Assembly: GCA_035295125.1 (NCBI GenBank)
Contig: DATGJP010000102.1
Span: forward strand, 124,001 to 188,000
Reading direction: 5' to 3'
DNA from: JAICMB01 sp035295125
GTDB lineage: Bacteria; Acidobacteriota; Terriglobia; Bryobacterales; Bryobacteraceae
DNA length: 64,000 nucleotides
The translations under genes and the position numbers were made by a program. Below, piece by piece: positions 1 to 8,354 of the stretch; the stretch's first letter is position 1; the number at the start of each line of letters is the position of its first letter. The notes under the pieces are model-generated. The model saw only the letters and a program-made list of their open reading frames with translations. It ran no database searches and was not told the origin of the DNA.

Positions 1-1075
1 CGACACTTCCCACGACGTCGCGGACGACGTCCCGGACCGCCTCCTTTACCGCGTCCTTGACGGTCTCTTCGACTTCTTTGGGGTCCAGGTCCAGCTTAGC
101 CGTATCTCCGCCGAGTTCTCGAACGATGACCTGCAAAACGGGTGTGACGGGAGGTAGATCCTTTGTGATGGCTTTTGCCACTCTTTTGGCGACTTGGGCC
201 ACGGGCTCCATGTCCGCTTCGGAAGTTTCGAGTTGTTTTCCGCTCGCGGTCCAGTCTTCCTCAAACAGCTTCATTATCCGGGCGACAATCTTTTTGTCGC
301 GGAAGATGATGCCCACTTCACGGCGAGCAGCCAATTCGACCTCGCGAAGGCTTTGGCTGCCGATGAATGCCTGCTGCCCATCCCGAATCAATGTGCGGGT
401 GTGCAGTCGTATGTAACCCAGTTTTCGAACGGACAGCTTTGCGCTGGCGCGCGGCAGCCGCCCGATGATGCGAATCTCTACACCGGCCTTGGCGCGCTCG
501 TCGAGGATCCGAATCATGGAGTCGTCGCTGATTTCGGGATCGTAGATCAGAAGTTGCTTCCTGGCCCCCCGTATGAACGCTGCGAGCTGGTTTCGGGCAT
601 TCACAGGACTGACCACGAAACCGGGTTGTCCACCAGTGTAGGGCTGCCGTTTCGTGTCGGCTTCAAACAGGCGCACTGCCTCGCTGACAAGCTTCGGCGT
701 TCTAGTGATGATTCCGAAACTGCGGGTATGCTCGATGTCCAGGTAGGTAAAGTTATAACCCAGTACGAACAGCTCTTTGCGGTCGATGATCAGGAATTTG
801 CTGTGATAGCGGGCCAGGTCGTCGGCCGTGCGGGCCACCGTCACGCCGGCCGCGAGCAGACGCATTTCGAGCTTGCGCAGGTTTCTTTCGCCGCCTCGAT
901 TCGTGTATGCAATGAGCGCATGAACAAAAACACCCCGGCCTACGGCGGCCGCCAACGCCCGCTCGATTTCGCGGTGATCGAAACGAAAGATGACGATCTC
1001 GACGCTGTGTTTCGCGCGGTTGATGCCCTGAATCACGGGCAAGACACCGTCTTGTGGCTGCACCAGCAGTTTCAC
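1..1075 (-). CDS. phospholipase D-like domain protein (3' end cut by window edge)
   Basis: Reading the minus strand from a GTG at 1075 gives about 358 residues running off the left edge. AGAGG sits about 7 bases before the GTG and an in-frame stop lies further upstream, so the GTG start is well supported. The N-terminal half holds a PLD repeat with HSKFLIID (HxKx4D type). The second repeat carries HTRTLIRDG, where the motif lysine is arginine, so the second half-site may be impaired. A C-terminal charged, amphipathic extension (KEVEETVKDAVKEAV) continues past the edge. PLD-family proteins hydrolyse or transfer phosphodiester bonds in lipids or nucleic acids; the substrate here cannot be read. 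It diverges from the secreted protein at 1150 with 74 bases between them. No signal peptide is evident. Confidence 0.8.
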   Translation of the reverse strand, partial: MKLLVQPQDGVLPVIQGINRAKHSVEIVIFRFDHREIERALAAAVGRGVFVHALIAYTNRGGERNLRKLEMRLLAAGVTVARTADDLARYHSKFLIIDRKELFVLGYNFTYLDIEHTRSFGIITRTPKLVSEAVRLFEADTKRQPYTGGQPGFVVSPVNARNQLAAFIRGARKQLLIYDPEISDDSMIRILDERAKAGVEIRIIGRLPRASAKLSVRKLGYIRLHTRTLIRDGQQAFIGSQSLREVELAARREVGIIFRDKKIVARIMKLFEEDWTASGKQLETSEADMEPVAQVAKRVAKAITKDLPPVTPVLQVIVRELGGDTAKLDLDPKEVEETVKDAVKEAVRDVVRDVVGSV

Positions 1076-1149
1076 TGTTTGACCTCTGTTCCGAAAAGCC
1101 TTGGAATACGTGGCATCGCTCTTGCTACTTCACGCGGGGGGCCAATTCG

Positions 1150-2193
1150 ATGAAGAAGACCTGCAGGCCTAAGATTCTGAAGGTACTTACCTTTGTTGTG
1201 GCAGCAGTGGTTCTTTGCGTGCCGAGTGCGCAAGGAGGAAAAAAACACGAGAAGGAAGACTCGGCAAAGGGAGAAATTACTGCGAATGCCAAGCCGGTCC
1301 TCTGGCAGGAGCCGACAGATCTCGCGACACGAAACCTTTTCTACGGCTCTGGCGGCAAGGAACATGAACCTGCGGGGCCGTTTACGTTCGTCGAAGAAGA
1401 TAAGCACGGCAGCAATCCCAAGTTCATCGTTCAGGATGCCAACAACGTCAAGTGGACGGTGAAGATGGGGGAAGAGGCGCGTCCCGAGACCGTGGCTTCA
1501 CGGCTCGTCTGGGCCGTCGGATACTTTGTCACGGATGACTATTTCATGACCGCGCTGCCGGTGGAAAACATGTCCAAGCTGCACCGCGGTGAAAGCCGGG
1601 TGGATCCTATTGGCCAGGTTTACGATGTGCGGCTGAAGGCGCACGGCAAGGGTGAGAAGAAGCTCGGCGAATGGAAGTGGGCCGACAATCCGTTCGTTGG
1701 CACGCGGGAGTTCAACGGCTTGCGTGTCATGATGGCGCTCATCAATAACTGGGATCTGAAGGATGTCAACAATGCGATCTACTTTCAGAAGAACCCCCCG
1801 GAGAAGATTTACCTGATCAGCGACCTGGGAGCCAGCTTCGGAACTTCGGGGTTAGACCGGACCCGTGAGAAATCGAAGGGGAACCTGGAGTCGTTTGCAC
1901 ACTCCAAGTTCATTCGATCGGAGCATTCCGACAGGATCGATTTTGAAGTGCCGAATCGCCCCGCCATGATCGTCGCCGGCGCGAATCCGCACCAGTTCCT
2001 GCATCGGGTCAAGCTGGAGTGGATTGGCAAGGATATTCCGCGTGATGACGTCCGCTGGATCGGGCAATTGCTTTCGCGGCTATCGCATGAGCAGATTCGC
2101 GATGCGTTTCGGGCCGGGGGGTATCCGCCCGACGAACTGGAAGCGTTCGCTCAGATCATTGAAGCCCGGATCGCGGAGTTGTACACGATGTAG
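1150..2193 (+). CDS. secreted protein with possible atypical kinase-like fold
   Basis: 347 residues from ATG 1150. The frame is open further upstream, but the signal peptide (MKK..., hydrophobic stretch at residues 10-24, likely cleavage after SAQG) starts at this ATG. The body carries spaced motifs like those of atypical kinases: a lysine in KWTVKMG followed by E in RPETVASRL, then NNWDLKDVNN, then YLISDLGASFG. This order (K, E, D...N, DxG) resembles HipA, CotH and FAM20-type kinases. That assignment is inference from motif order only; I do not recognise a named family. The protein would act outside the cytoplasm. It diverges from the PLD-like gene and converges on the ABC exporter, separated from the latter by a composite palindromic repeat. 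Confidence 0.75.
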   Translation: MKKTCRPKILKVLTFVVAAVVLCVPSAQGGKKHEKEDSAKGEITANAKPVLWQEPTDLATRNLFYGSGGKEHEPAGPFTFVEEDKHGSNPKFIVQDANNVKWTVKMGEEARPETVASRLVWAVGYFVTDDYFMTALPVENMSKLHRGESRVDPIGQVYDVRLKAHGKGEKKLGEWKWADNPFVGTREFNGLRVMMALINNWDLKDVNNAIYFQKNPPEKIYLISDLGASFGTSGLDRTREKSKGNLESFAHSKFIRSEHSDRIDFEVPNRPAMIVAGANPHQFLHRVKLEWIGKDIPRDDVRWIGQLLSRLSHEQIRDAFRAGGYPPDELEAFAQIIEARIAELYTM

Positions 2194-2210
2194 CAGGTGT
2201 TGGTTTTCAG

Positions 2211-2285
2211 GAACAGGGTGCAGCAGGCGGTTTCGCCTGCCTTTGGACCTCACCGTAAACGCGCAGGCGAAACCGCCTGCCCCAC
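2211..2285. repeat. composite palindromic intergenic repeat, copy 1
   Basis: Two 18-base arms, 2223-2240 and 2263-2280, are exact reverse complements of each other. Each is itself a hairpin (GCAGGC stem, 6-base loop, GCCTGC). They are separated by 22 bases that include CTTTGGA. Related copies with the same CCTTTGGA core are at 51755-51815 and 56695-56768. It lies between two convergent genes and may act as a bidirectional terminator or a REP/BIME-like element. Confidence 0.85.
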
Positions 2286-2310
2286 CTTATCTTCACCGGT
2301 ATTCAAAGAA

Positions 2311-4152
2311 TCAGATATGCTGCTGGGCGAGGCTTTCCTCGTTGCGGAATTGAAGCTCGTATAGCTCGGCATAGAGCCCTCCATTCTGGAGCAGCTCTTC
2401 GTGCTTGCCGCGTTCGACGATCTGGCCGTCGCGCACGACGAAGATGACGTCGGCGCGGCAAATCGTCGAAAGACGGTGGGCAATTACGATGGAGGTTCTC
2501 CCTTCCATCATGCGGTCCAGGGCTTCGAAAACCAGCTTTTCCGATGACGAATCGAGGCCCGAACTCGGCTCGTCCATGATGAGGATCGGGGTGTCGCGGA
2601 TAATCGCCCGAGCGATAGCAATCCGCTGCCGCTGGCCGCCCGAAAGCGTAAGGCCGCGCTCCCCGACGATGGTGTCATACCCTTGCGGCATTTTCTCGAT
2701 GAACTCATGCGCATTGGCGAGTTCCGCGGCATGAAGAATCTGAGCGCGGCTTGCTTCCGGTTTTCCGTACGCGATGTTGGCCCAGACGGTGCCGTGGAAT
2801 AACAACGTCTCCTGCAGCACGAAACTCATCTGCTTCCGGAGCGACCGCTGCAGGAAGCGCCGGACATCAGTCCCGTCAATGCGGACCACCCCGGAAATCG
2901 GGTCGTAGAAGCGCGGAATCAGGCTGATGGTGGTGGTTTTACCTGCGCCGCTGGGACCGACCAACGCGGCCAACTGTCCAGGCTCAATGGTCAGGTTAAA
3001 GTCCGAGAGCACCAGGTTGTCAGCCGTGTAGCCGAAGCTGACGTTCTCGAATTCAATCCGACCGCGAAAGACGGGGGCTACACGCGCTCCCGGCAGGTCC
3101 TGCACTTCGCGCTCGGTTTCAAGCACTTCGCGAATGCGTTCGTATCCAACGGAAGCCTTCGAATAGGCATCCGTCATCTTCGACAGCTCCTGCATGGGCT
3201 TGTACATCTTGCTGAGGTACATGATGAAGACGATGAGGGAGCCGGCTGAGAGCGTACCGGCGAGAGCCATCCTGCCACCGACCCACAACACCGCCGCGGT
3301 CCCGATGGCCACGATGATGTCTACCAGCGGCGCCAGTTTCGCCTTCAAACCCCGGGCTCTCAGGGCGATCTCAATGCCTTCGAGGCTTTCCTCCTGGAGT
3401 CGCTTCTCTTCATATTCCTCGCGAGCGAACGCCTTCACCACGCGAATAGACGTCAAGACCTCCTGGATGACGGAGACAATCTCGCCTTCCTTCTTGCGGA
3501 CTTCGCGTGAGGCCTTCTTAATGCGACGGGTATAGCTGTATACGACCGCGAACAGGATCGGCGCCACGGAGAGTGCGATTAACGTAAACCGCCAGTTGAT
3601 GTACAGCATCACTCCAACCATGCCGACGAGCGTGAGGCTATTGATCAACGCGCCGAGCATGCCGGAGGTGATAAAGCTCTGTATGGCGTCAATGTCGCTG
3701 GTGACGCGGCCAATGAGATCGCCGGTCTTTTTCTGATCGTGGAAAGCCAGCGAGAGCCGCTGGATGTGGTGATAGAGCGATTGACGCAAGTCATGCATCA
3801 CCCACTGACCGACGCTGGTGGTGATGTACTTTTCGGTATACGTGCAAACAGCGTCGAGGAGAGCAATCAGCAGAACAGCGACGGCCGCGAATTCCAGCAT
3901 CGCCAGGCGGTCCGTGCCGACCAGTCTTTCAATGTAGGGTTGCAGCCAGCCGTGCAGCTCGTGGGACTTGAGTACGTTGTCGAGGACTATCTTCAGGGGC
4001 CAGGGCTGCAGCAGGTTGGCGAGTCCCTCTCCGATGACGGCAAACAGACCGACCGCGAGCATCTTGCGATGAGGCCTCAGAAGATGCTGGATTGTCAGTG
4101 TTCGACGGTGCGGTTCGCGGGAGCCACCCCCGTTCGCGAGCTCTTGAGCCAT
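2311..4152 (-). CDS. ABC exporter, fused membrane and ATPase domains (MsbA-like)
   Basis: 613 residues, the normal length for a half-transporter that dimerises. Residues about 30-330 form a six-helix exporter membrane domain (WPLKIVLDNVL near the first helix). The ATPase domain follows, with Walker A GPSGAGKTTT near residue 402, signature LSGGQRQR near 504, Walker B ILIMDEPSSGLD and H-loop IAHRLS. This family flips lipids, lipid-linked glycans or peptides across the inner membrane using ATP. Its place at the distal end of the polysaccharide locus fits glycolipid or polysaccharide export, but the substrate is unknown. A perfect 8-bp hairpin lies 7 bases before the start codon, which could affect translation. 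It is followed by a composite repeat and a convergent gene. Confidence 0.93.
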   Translation of the reverse strand: MAQELANGGGSREPHRRTLTIQHLLRPHRKMLAVGLFAVIGEGLANLLQPWPLKIVLDNVLKSHELHGWLQPYIERLVGTDRLAMLEFAAVAVLLIALLDAVCTYTEKYITTSVGQWVMHDLRQSLYHHIQRLSLAFHDQKKTGDLIGRVTSDIDAIQSFITSGMLGALINSLTLVGMVGVMLYINWRFTLIALSVAPILFAVVYSYTRRIKKASREVRKKEGEIVSVIQEVLTSIRVVKAFAREEYEEKRLQEESLEGIEIALRARGLKAKLAPLVDIIVAIGTAAVLWVGGRMALAGTLSAGSLIVFIMYLSKMYKPMQELSKMTDAYSKASVGYERIREVLETEREVQDLPGARVAPVFRGRIEFENVSFGYTADNLVLSDFNLTIEPGQLAALVGPSGAGKTTTISLIPRFYDPISGVVRIDGTDVRRFLQRSLRKQMSFVLQETLLFHGTVWANIAYGKPEASRAQILHAAELANAHEFIEKMPQGYDTIVGERGLTLSGGQRQRIAIARAIIRDTPILIMDEPSSGLDSSSEKLVFEALDRMMEGRTSIVIAHRLSTICRADVIFVVRDGQIVERGKHEELLQNGGLYAELYELQFRNEESLAQQHI

Positions 4153-4159
4153 ATTGGTG

Positions 4160-4179
4160 TCGCAGGCGATGGCCTGCGA
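4160..4179. repeat. palindrome before the ABC exporter start
   Basis: Perfect stem TCGCAGGC / GCCTGCGA with a 4-base loop. The same eight-base arms recur at 36703-36726 with a different loop. On the minus strand the hairpin ends 7 bases before the exporter ATG, in the place where a ribosome binding site would be. Confidence 0.75.
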
Positions 4180-4188
4180 TGCGAGCCG

Positions 4189-4566
4189 CTAATGTACGTC
4201 CCGCATGGTGCGCAATTCGGCGAGATCCGCTGTCAGTTGATCGCGATCGTGAGATTCCAGCGTGTTGTTCTTAACAACGTTCTTGAGGTCATCAATCGCG
4301 TCATCGAGTTTTCCCTGATCGAAATGACCGGCCCGAAGTCCGCGATCGAATTCCGAGAGCTTGTGCTGGACATTGCGATAGCGCTCCCGTTCCTTCTCAT
4401 TCTTTTCCACGAAATCTGCAGCGTGACCCAGGTCACTCTGGACCCGGGCGACCAAGTCCCGCGCTCGCCCATATTCCGCGGCTCGCAGAATAGAAGCCCC
4501 TGAGAAAGCGCCAACCACTCCATAAAACAATCCTTTGGCGGCGGCCCGCCGGGAGACGAGTGTCAT
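4189..4566 (-). CDS. small hypothetical protein
   Basis: Chosen start is the ATG at 4566, because CGGAGG ends 9 bases before it; the ATG at 4575 abuts that site directly and is unlikely to be used. The product is about 125 residues: a basic start, a hydrophobic glycine/alanine-rich stretch (GLFYGVVGAFSGASIL) that could be a signal anchor, then a highly charged, probably helical part (VEKNEKERERYRNVQHKLSEF). I do not recognise a family. It sits between the LamG protein and the ABC exporter on the same strand, so it may be co-transcribed and membrane-associated. Confidence 0.7.
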   Translation of the reverse strand: MTLVSRRAAAKGLFYGVVGAFSGASILRAAEYGRARDLVARVQSDLGHAADFVEKNEKERERYRNVQHKLSEFDRGLRAGHFDQGKLDDAIDDLKNVVKNNTLESHDRDQLTADLAELRTMRDVH

Positions 4567-4633
4567 TAATTTCATCCTCCGTCTGTAAGACTCCCAGCGA
4601 GGCGTAACTGTGACGGGAGTTGGCAGCCCCTTC

Positions 4634-6136
4634 TCAGCGACAGCGCACGCCATCGCACAGCACAACAGTCACATTGTTAGATGTAGCGTCGTCGGCTTGA
4701 ATGGCGATTGGCATCTCGCCTTGTCCAGCCATTGTTTTAGGAAGGGGACCAACCTGAATCACGTCTCTTCCCGTGAATTCCGGGTCAGGCGTTAGTTTCA
4801 CGATTCCGACATGTTGTCCCCCCACCTGGACGGACAGGCTGCTCGAATAACCTCGAATTCCTGTGCCATAGAGATTCAGGTATAAAAGATCGCCAGGGCC
4901 CGCGACGCTGACAGGGGCAGGCACGTAGCGCGCGGATCTTGCGTCGAAGCGGGACAGTGGCTCGGTGACGGTCGTTCCATCAGCGGATCGGCGAATTGCC
5001 TGCCCCGCCGCCACACCGGCGCCATCTCCGTTCGCTGAGAACAGCCCCGGCGCCGCTGCTTTAATCTGCGCCGACAGGCCGGTTTGGACTCCGTTGGAGG
5101 ACAGCACCTGAAGTTGCGCAGGTCCCGGCCTAACGTCGTCCGGAACGACGAAATCGAGTTGTCCAGCGGATGTAGAGACCAGGGGCGCCATCGATTGAGA
5201 TCCGGTGCTGTCGGTGATCATGATGGAGGCGCCTCCCAGGCTCGACGGAGGAGCGCTCAGAAGTGTGGCTTCTCCGGCGGAAGCCATGTCGATTCCAAAA
5301 ACGGAGGCAATGCTGTTGGGTGCAAGAGGACCGCTTTTCCGGCTGGCGCCGTTCACAATAGTGCCCGGCTTGCAGACTCCCGCGGATTGGGCTCGGACAA
5401 TAGCGCTGATTTCCGAAGCGGTCAAGGCGCGGTTGTAAATCTGCGTTTCATCGATGGCCCCAATGAAGCGACCCAATGGGCTCAAGCCGACGCGGGATCC
5501 GATTCGCAGGGTCCCGCTCGTAACAGCCACCGGACCGGTCACAGGCGTAATGGTCCTTGCGAGAAACCCGTTGACATATGCCACCGCGCTCGTTCCGTCG
5601 TATGTCACCGCGATGTGTGTCCAGTTGTTCAGGGGGGCTGCGCCGCCGGTATCTGCCCAACCGTCGAAATCGGAGGGCAGGCCGTTGACACCTCCGATGA
5701 AGAACATGAAATGGCCGGCGGGAATGCCGCCACAATCGCCTTCGCTGCAGGAGTCGCCGCGAATACCGATTTCGTACTGGATGTTATTGTCGAGCGGGAG
5801 GACTTCCTTGTTCAGAACTATTCTGCCGTCGCCACTGATATCGGCTGGGTAGACCCAGGCCATGATCGTCATGGCTTGGAGGTTGAGCGCCGGCGCGTCT
5901 GGCACATCAATCTCACTGGACCCATCGAGGAGGAAGGTGCGCCCTACATGGCCCTGTGCATAGCGAACCGTACCCAGGGGTGTCCCGGGATTCGCGTTAG
6001 TCAAGTCGTTGGAGTCACCTTCAGCGGGCCACCAACCGACCATCCCTGAGGGAGGAGCGACGCAGGTTTGCGCGGCTGCGAGGCCTCCAAGGCACAAGAC
6101 ACCCGCCGCGGCCAACAGAAGCACATTGCATTTCAT
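4634..6136 (-). CDS. secreted LamG protein with Solibacter-type C-terminal domain
   Basis: 500 residues. A signal peptide (MKCNVLLLAAAGVLCLGGLAAA) precedes a LamG/concanavalin-like domain at about 30-250 (GMVGWWPAEG, MAWVYPADISGDG, DETQIYNRALTASEI). The rest, about 255-500, matches the TIGR03437-type domain abundant in Solibacter: IVNGASRKSGPLAPNSIAS, SVFG, and YLNLYGTGIRG. LamG domains bind glycans or proteins outside the cell. Position behind the polysaccharide genes suggests a surface or matrix role, which is inference. The C-terminal domain is a strong taxonomic marker for Solibacter-like acidobacteria. Confidence 0.88.
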   Translation of the reverse strand: MKCNVLLLAAAGVLCLGGLAAAQTCVAPPSGMVGWWPAEGDSNDLTNANPGTPLGTVRYAQGHVGRTFLLDGSSEIDVPDAPALNLQAMTIMAWVYPADISGDGRIVLNKEVLPLDNNIQYEIGIRGDSCSEGDCGGIPAGHFMFFIGGVNGLPSDFDGWADTGGAAPLNNWTHIAVTYDGTSAVAYVNGFLARTITPVTGPVAVTSGTLRIGSRVGLSPLGRFIGAIDETQIYNRALTASEISAIVRAQSAGVCKPGTIVNGASRKSGPLAPNSIASVFGIDMASAGEATLLSAPPSSLGGASIMITDSTGSQSMAPLVSTSAGQLDFVVPDDVRPGPAQLQVLSSNGVQTGLSAQIKAAAPGLFSANGDGAGVAAGQAIRRSADGTTVTEPLSRFDARSARYVPAPVSVAGPGDLLYLNLYGTGIRGYSSSLSVQVGGQHVGIVKLTPDPEFTGRDVIQVGPLPKTMAGQGEMPIAIQADDATSNNVTVVLCDGVRCR

Positions 6137-6191
6137 AGTATTGGGCCCGGGTTAGCTAACGCCGGCCCAAACTATGGACGCCGCTGTAACG

Positions 6192-7043
6192 CTAATGTGA
6201 CTCAGGTCGTTTGTACATGAAAATCGAATTCCCGTATTGAGTCAAGGCGAGCGCTCTCAGCCAGGGGCTCTGAATCACTCGTGGCTGCAGGTTGGCAACA
6301 AGGAATCGCCGCACGGAATTCGATTTCACGGATGGATCATTGACATCCACCAGGTCAAGATGCGAATAGAACTGCGCAAAGCCCACCAGCCGCCCCAACT
6401 TGCATAAATCGGTGAACGTAAACCAGTGAACCGCTGGACGAGGGCTAAAGTTCGACAGGTGCGGGGCAAAATGCAAATGCTTGAAGACGTAACTCTCTTT
6501 TACGAGGCCGGGAAACCAGTTATAAAACCTGGTTCGAAATTCTCCGTTCTGGCCTGTCAGCGAGAATCTCAGGCGATTCGTTGTGTAAACGTACAGCACA
6601 CCGCCGGGCGCCAGGACACGGTAGCATTCAGCCAGGCTGTTCAGCGGCGAATCAACGTGCTCCAGAACGCTCTCCAACAATACGAGGCTCTGCGACTGAT
6701 TCGCGTATGGCAAAACCTCAGCGCTGCCGAGATGCACGCGCTCTGAATTGTTCAAAAACGCGCGAGCCTCCTGGACGCTGCCTGGAACGGGTTCGATGCC
6801 GGTGGCATCAAAGCCCTGAGCGAGTAACGCCCGAAGGGCATACGGCTGCGGCCCACATCCCACTACGGCAACCGTTTTGGGCATGGTCGACATATCGACC
6901 AGCTTAGTGACGCACGTCATAACCCAATTGAGGTGCGCATCGTTCGACTGCGAGACCTTGAAATACTCGACACCGAGTGTTTCAAGGTTCGGATATCCCT
7001 GAGAAAGAAGGCGTTTCTGATAGAGTTCAGTTGCTGGATTCAT
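6192..7043 (-). CDS. class I SAM-dependent methyltransferase
   Basis: About 283 residues from ATG 7043; a GTG three codons upstream is an alternative. The Rossmann SAM-binding motif is VAVVGCGPQPYALRALLAQG near residue 62, with an acidic residue at the end of the next strand (GIEPVPGS). Downstream are LLESVLEHVDSP and ECYRVLAPGGVLYVYT, typical of Methyltransf_11/25 enzymes. The C-terminal part is longer than a minimal domain. The substrate is not readable. Membership in the polysaccharide locus makes O-methylation of a sugar or its lipid-linked form plausible. It lies between the beta-helix protein and the LamG protein on the same strand. Confidence 0.88.
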   Translation of the reverse strand: MNPATELYQKRLLSQGYPNLETLGVEYFKVSQSNDAHLNWVMTCVTKLVDMSTMPKTVAVVGCGPQPYALRALLAQGFDATGIEPVPGSVQEARAFLNNSERVHLGSAEVLPYANQSQSLVLLESVLEHVDSPLNSLAECYRVLAPGGVLYVYTTNRLRFSLTGQNGEFRTRFYNWFPGLVKESYVFKHLHFAPHLSNFSPRPAVHWFTFTDLCKLGRLVGFAQFYSHLDLVDVNDPSVKSNSVRRFLVANLQPRVIQSPWLRALALTQYGNSIFMYKRPESH

Positions 7044-7127
7044 TATGTACACCGTTCACACTGCGAGTTGCCGGTGCATTTCTCCCGTGTGCAAACAGGA
7101 GACGCCAAAGTTCCAGCAAACGTTTCA

Positions 7128-8339
7128 TTAGGGGCGAGTCAGGTGGTCGGCATGCACGAACGCGCCAACATCGTAGGGACTGTGCTCTGGGCGCACTTGC
7201 CCGTCGAAATCGCGGGTGACCGAGGGAACCGAAATTCCTGCGCCAATTGCCGGACTGCCGGGCTGTAAGCGATAGTCGTGATCTCCGGGGTTTACAAATC
7301 GTGGATCGCTGCCGATTCGGTTGTCGGCAACAGTTAATCCGGCATCGGGTTTTGCGATGAGATCGACGTGATTGCCGAAGACGAGATTGTGATCGACGCG
7401 GCTGCCAGACTCGGAATCCTGGAAAGTATCGATCGCGAAGTTTCTGGGATTGAAAAAGATGTTGTTACGGATCTCGATGTTGGCGTGCGAGCCCCACAGT
7501 ACGATCTGACCATCGCGCTCCGGATTCGCACCCGCGAACGTGTTGTTCGCAATCGTGTAATTGCTCGCCTTGGGCGCGATCTGAATGCCCCATCCCGCAG
7601 TATTGTCGTAAAAGACGTTGTTTACGACCGTGATGTTATTGCCGCAAAGATACAGGCCCTGATCGTGATTGTAGGCAATGCGTGCATCGCCGGGCAGGCG
7701 GCCGATGTTGTTGAACAGATTCCCATCGAATTCAAAGTCGTGGGTGGCATAGCCGGCAAAGGCTCCCACGATTCCCCACCCCACGCCCTTGGGATTGTAC
7801 ATGCGGTTGCCGATGTGTTCGAAATGATTCCCACGAATCCGGATGTGGTGCGAATTCTCGTTGCTGTGGACGCCTGCCCAATAGCCTCCAGTAATGTCGA
7901 AATCTTCAATGCTGATATAGTTAGCGTCTTTCGCCAGGATGAACGCGGCGTCGGAAATCAGATGCGAGTCGAGGACTGCCTTCCAGCGATGTTCGGCGCG
8001 GATCGTGATCCAGGCGTCGGCGGTTCCCGCCTTTCTGATGATTGCCAGCCCCTGCTCGGCGCCGCACTCATCACCGCATGTTCGCGAACCGGTGGAACGA
8101 TAGACTCCGTCCCGTACGGTGATGACGTCGCCGGGGCCGGCATGGTCGACGGCTGCCTGAAGGGTCCGAAAGGGTGTGTTCGGACCCCCTGAATTGCCGT
8201 CAGAACCATCCAGCGAGACGTAGTACGTGGAGCGGTCCTCTTCTTCCTCCGGTCGAAGAGTACAGCAAGTATTTACAATCACGAGGAGGCAGCAGAACAA
8301 CACAGAGCGGAGGAATGCCGTGTTCACTGCCGGATTCAC
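7128..8339 (-). CDS. secreted right-handed beta-helix protein
   Basis: 403 residues from a GTG at 8339, 15 bases after the upstream dehydrogenase stop. An N-terminal hydrophobic segment (FLRSVLFCCLLVIV) precedes YYVSLDGSDGNSGGP, the usual entry to parallel beta-helix proteins. Helix coils follow with repeated N-rich turns (IRIRGNHFEHIGNR, NNIFFNPRNFAI) and the terminal SPAIGAG motif. The fold is shared by polysaccharide lyases, C5-epimerases such as AlgG, and glycan-binding proteins. Being adjacent to a GDP-mannose-dehydrogenase-like gene makes a uronate epimerase or lyase plausible, but no catalytic residues can be assigned. It is a close paralogue of the plus-strand protein at 11152-12978 and lacks that protein's LamG tail. 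Confidence 0.87.
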   Translation of the reverse strand: MNPAVNTAFLRSVLFCCLLVIVNTCCTLRPEEEEDRSTYYVSLDGSDGNSGGPNTPFRTLQAAVDHAGPGDVITVRDGVYRSTGSRTCGDECGAEQGLAIIRKAGTADAWITIRAEHRWKAVLDSHLISDAAFILAKDANYISIEDFDITGGYWAGVHSNENSHHIRIRGNHFEHIGNRMYNPKGVGWGIVGAFAGYATHDFEFDGNLFNNIGRLPGDARIAYNHDQGLYLCGNNITVVNNVFYDNTAGWGIQIAPKASNYTIANNTFAGANPERDGQIVLWGSHANIEIRNNIFFNPRNFAIDTFQDSESGSRVDHNLVFGNHVDLIAKPDAGLTVADNRIGSDPRFVNPGDHDYRLQPGSPAIGAGISVPSVTRDFDGQVRPEHSPYDVGAFVHADHLTRP

Positions 8340-8354
8340 GATTCGCGTCTCTGA

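Noticed and set aside
194..1153. A 319-codon plus-strand open frame at the left edge
   Set aside because: The minus strand here encodes a PLD-like protein with an HKD motif; the plus-strand reading has no recognisable features.
2211..2285. CRISPR repeat
   Set aside because: The palindromes are not regularly spaced, have no spacers of uniform length, and no cas genes are present.
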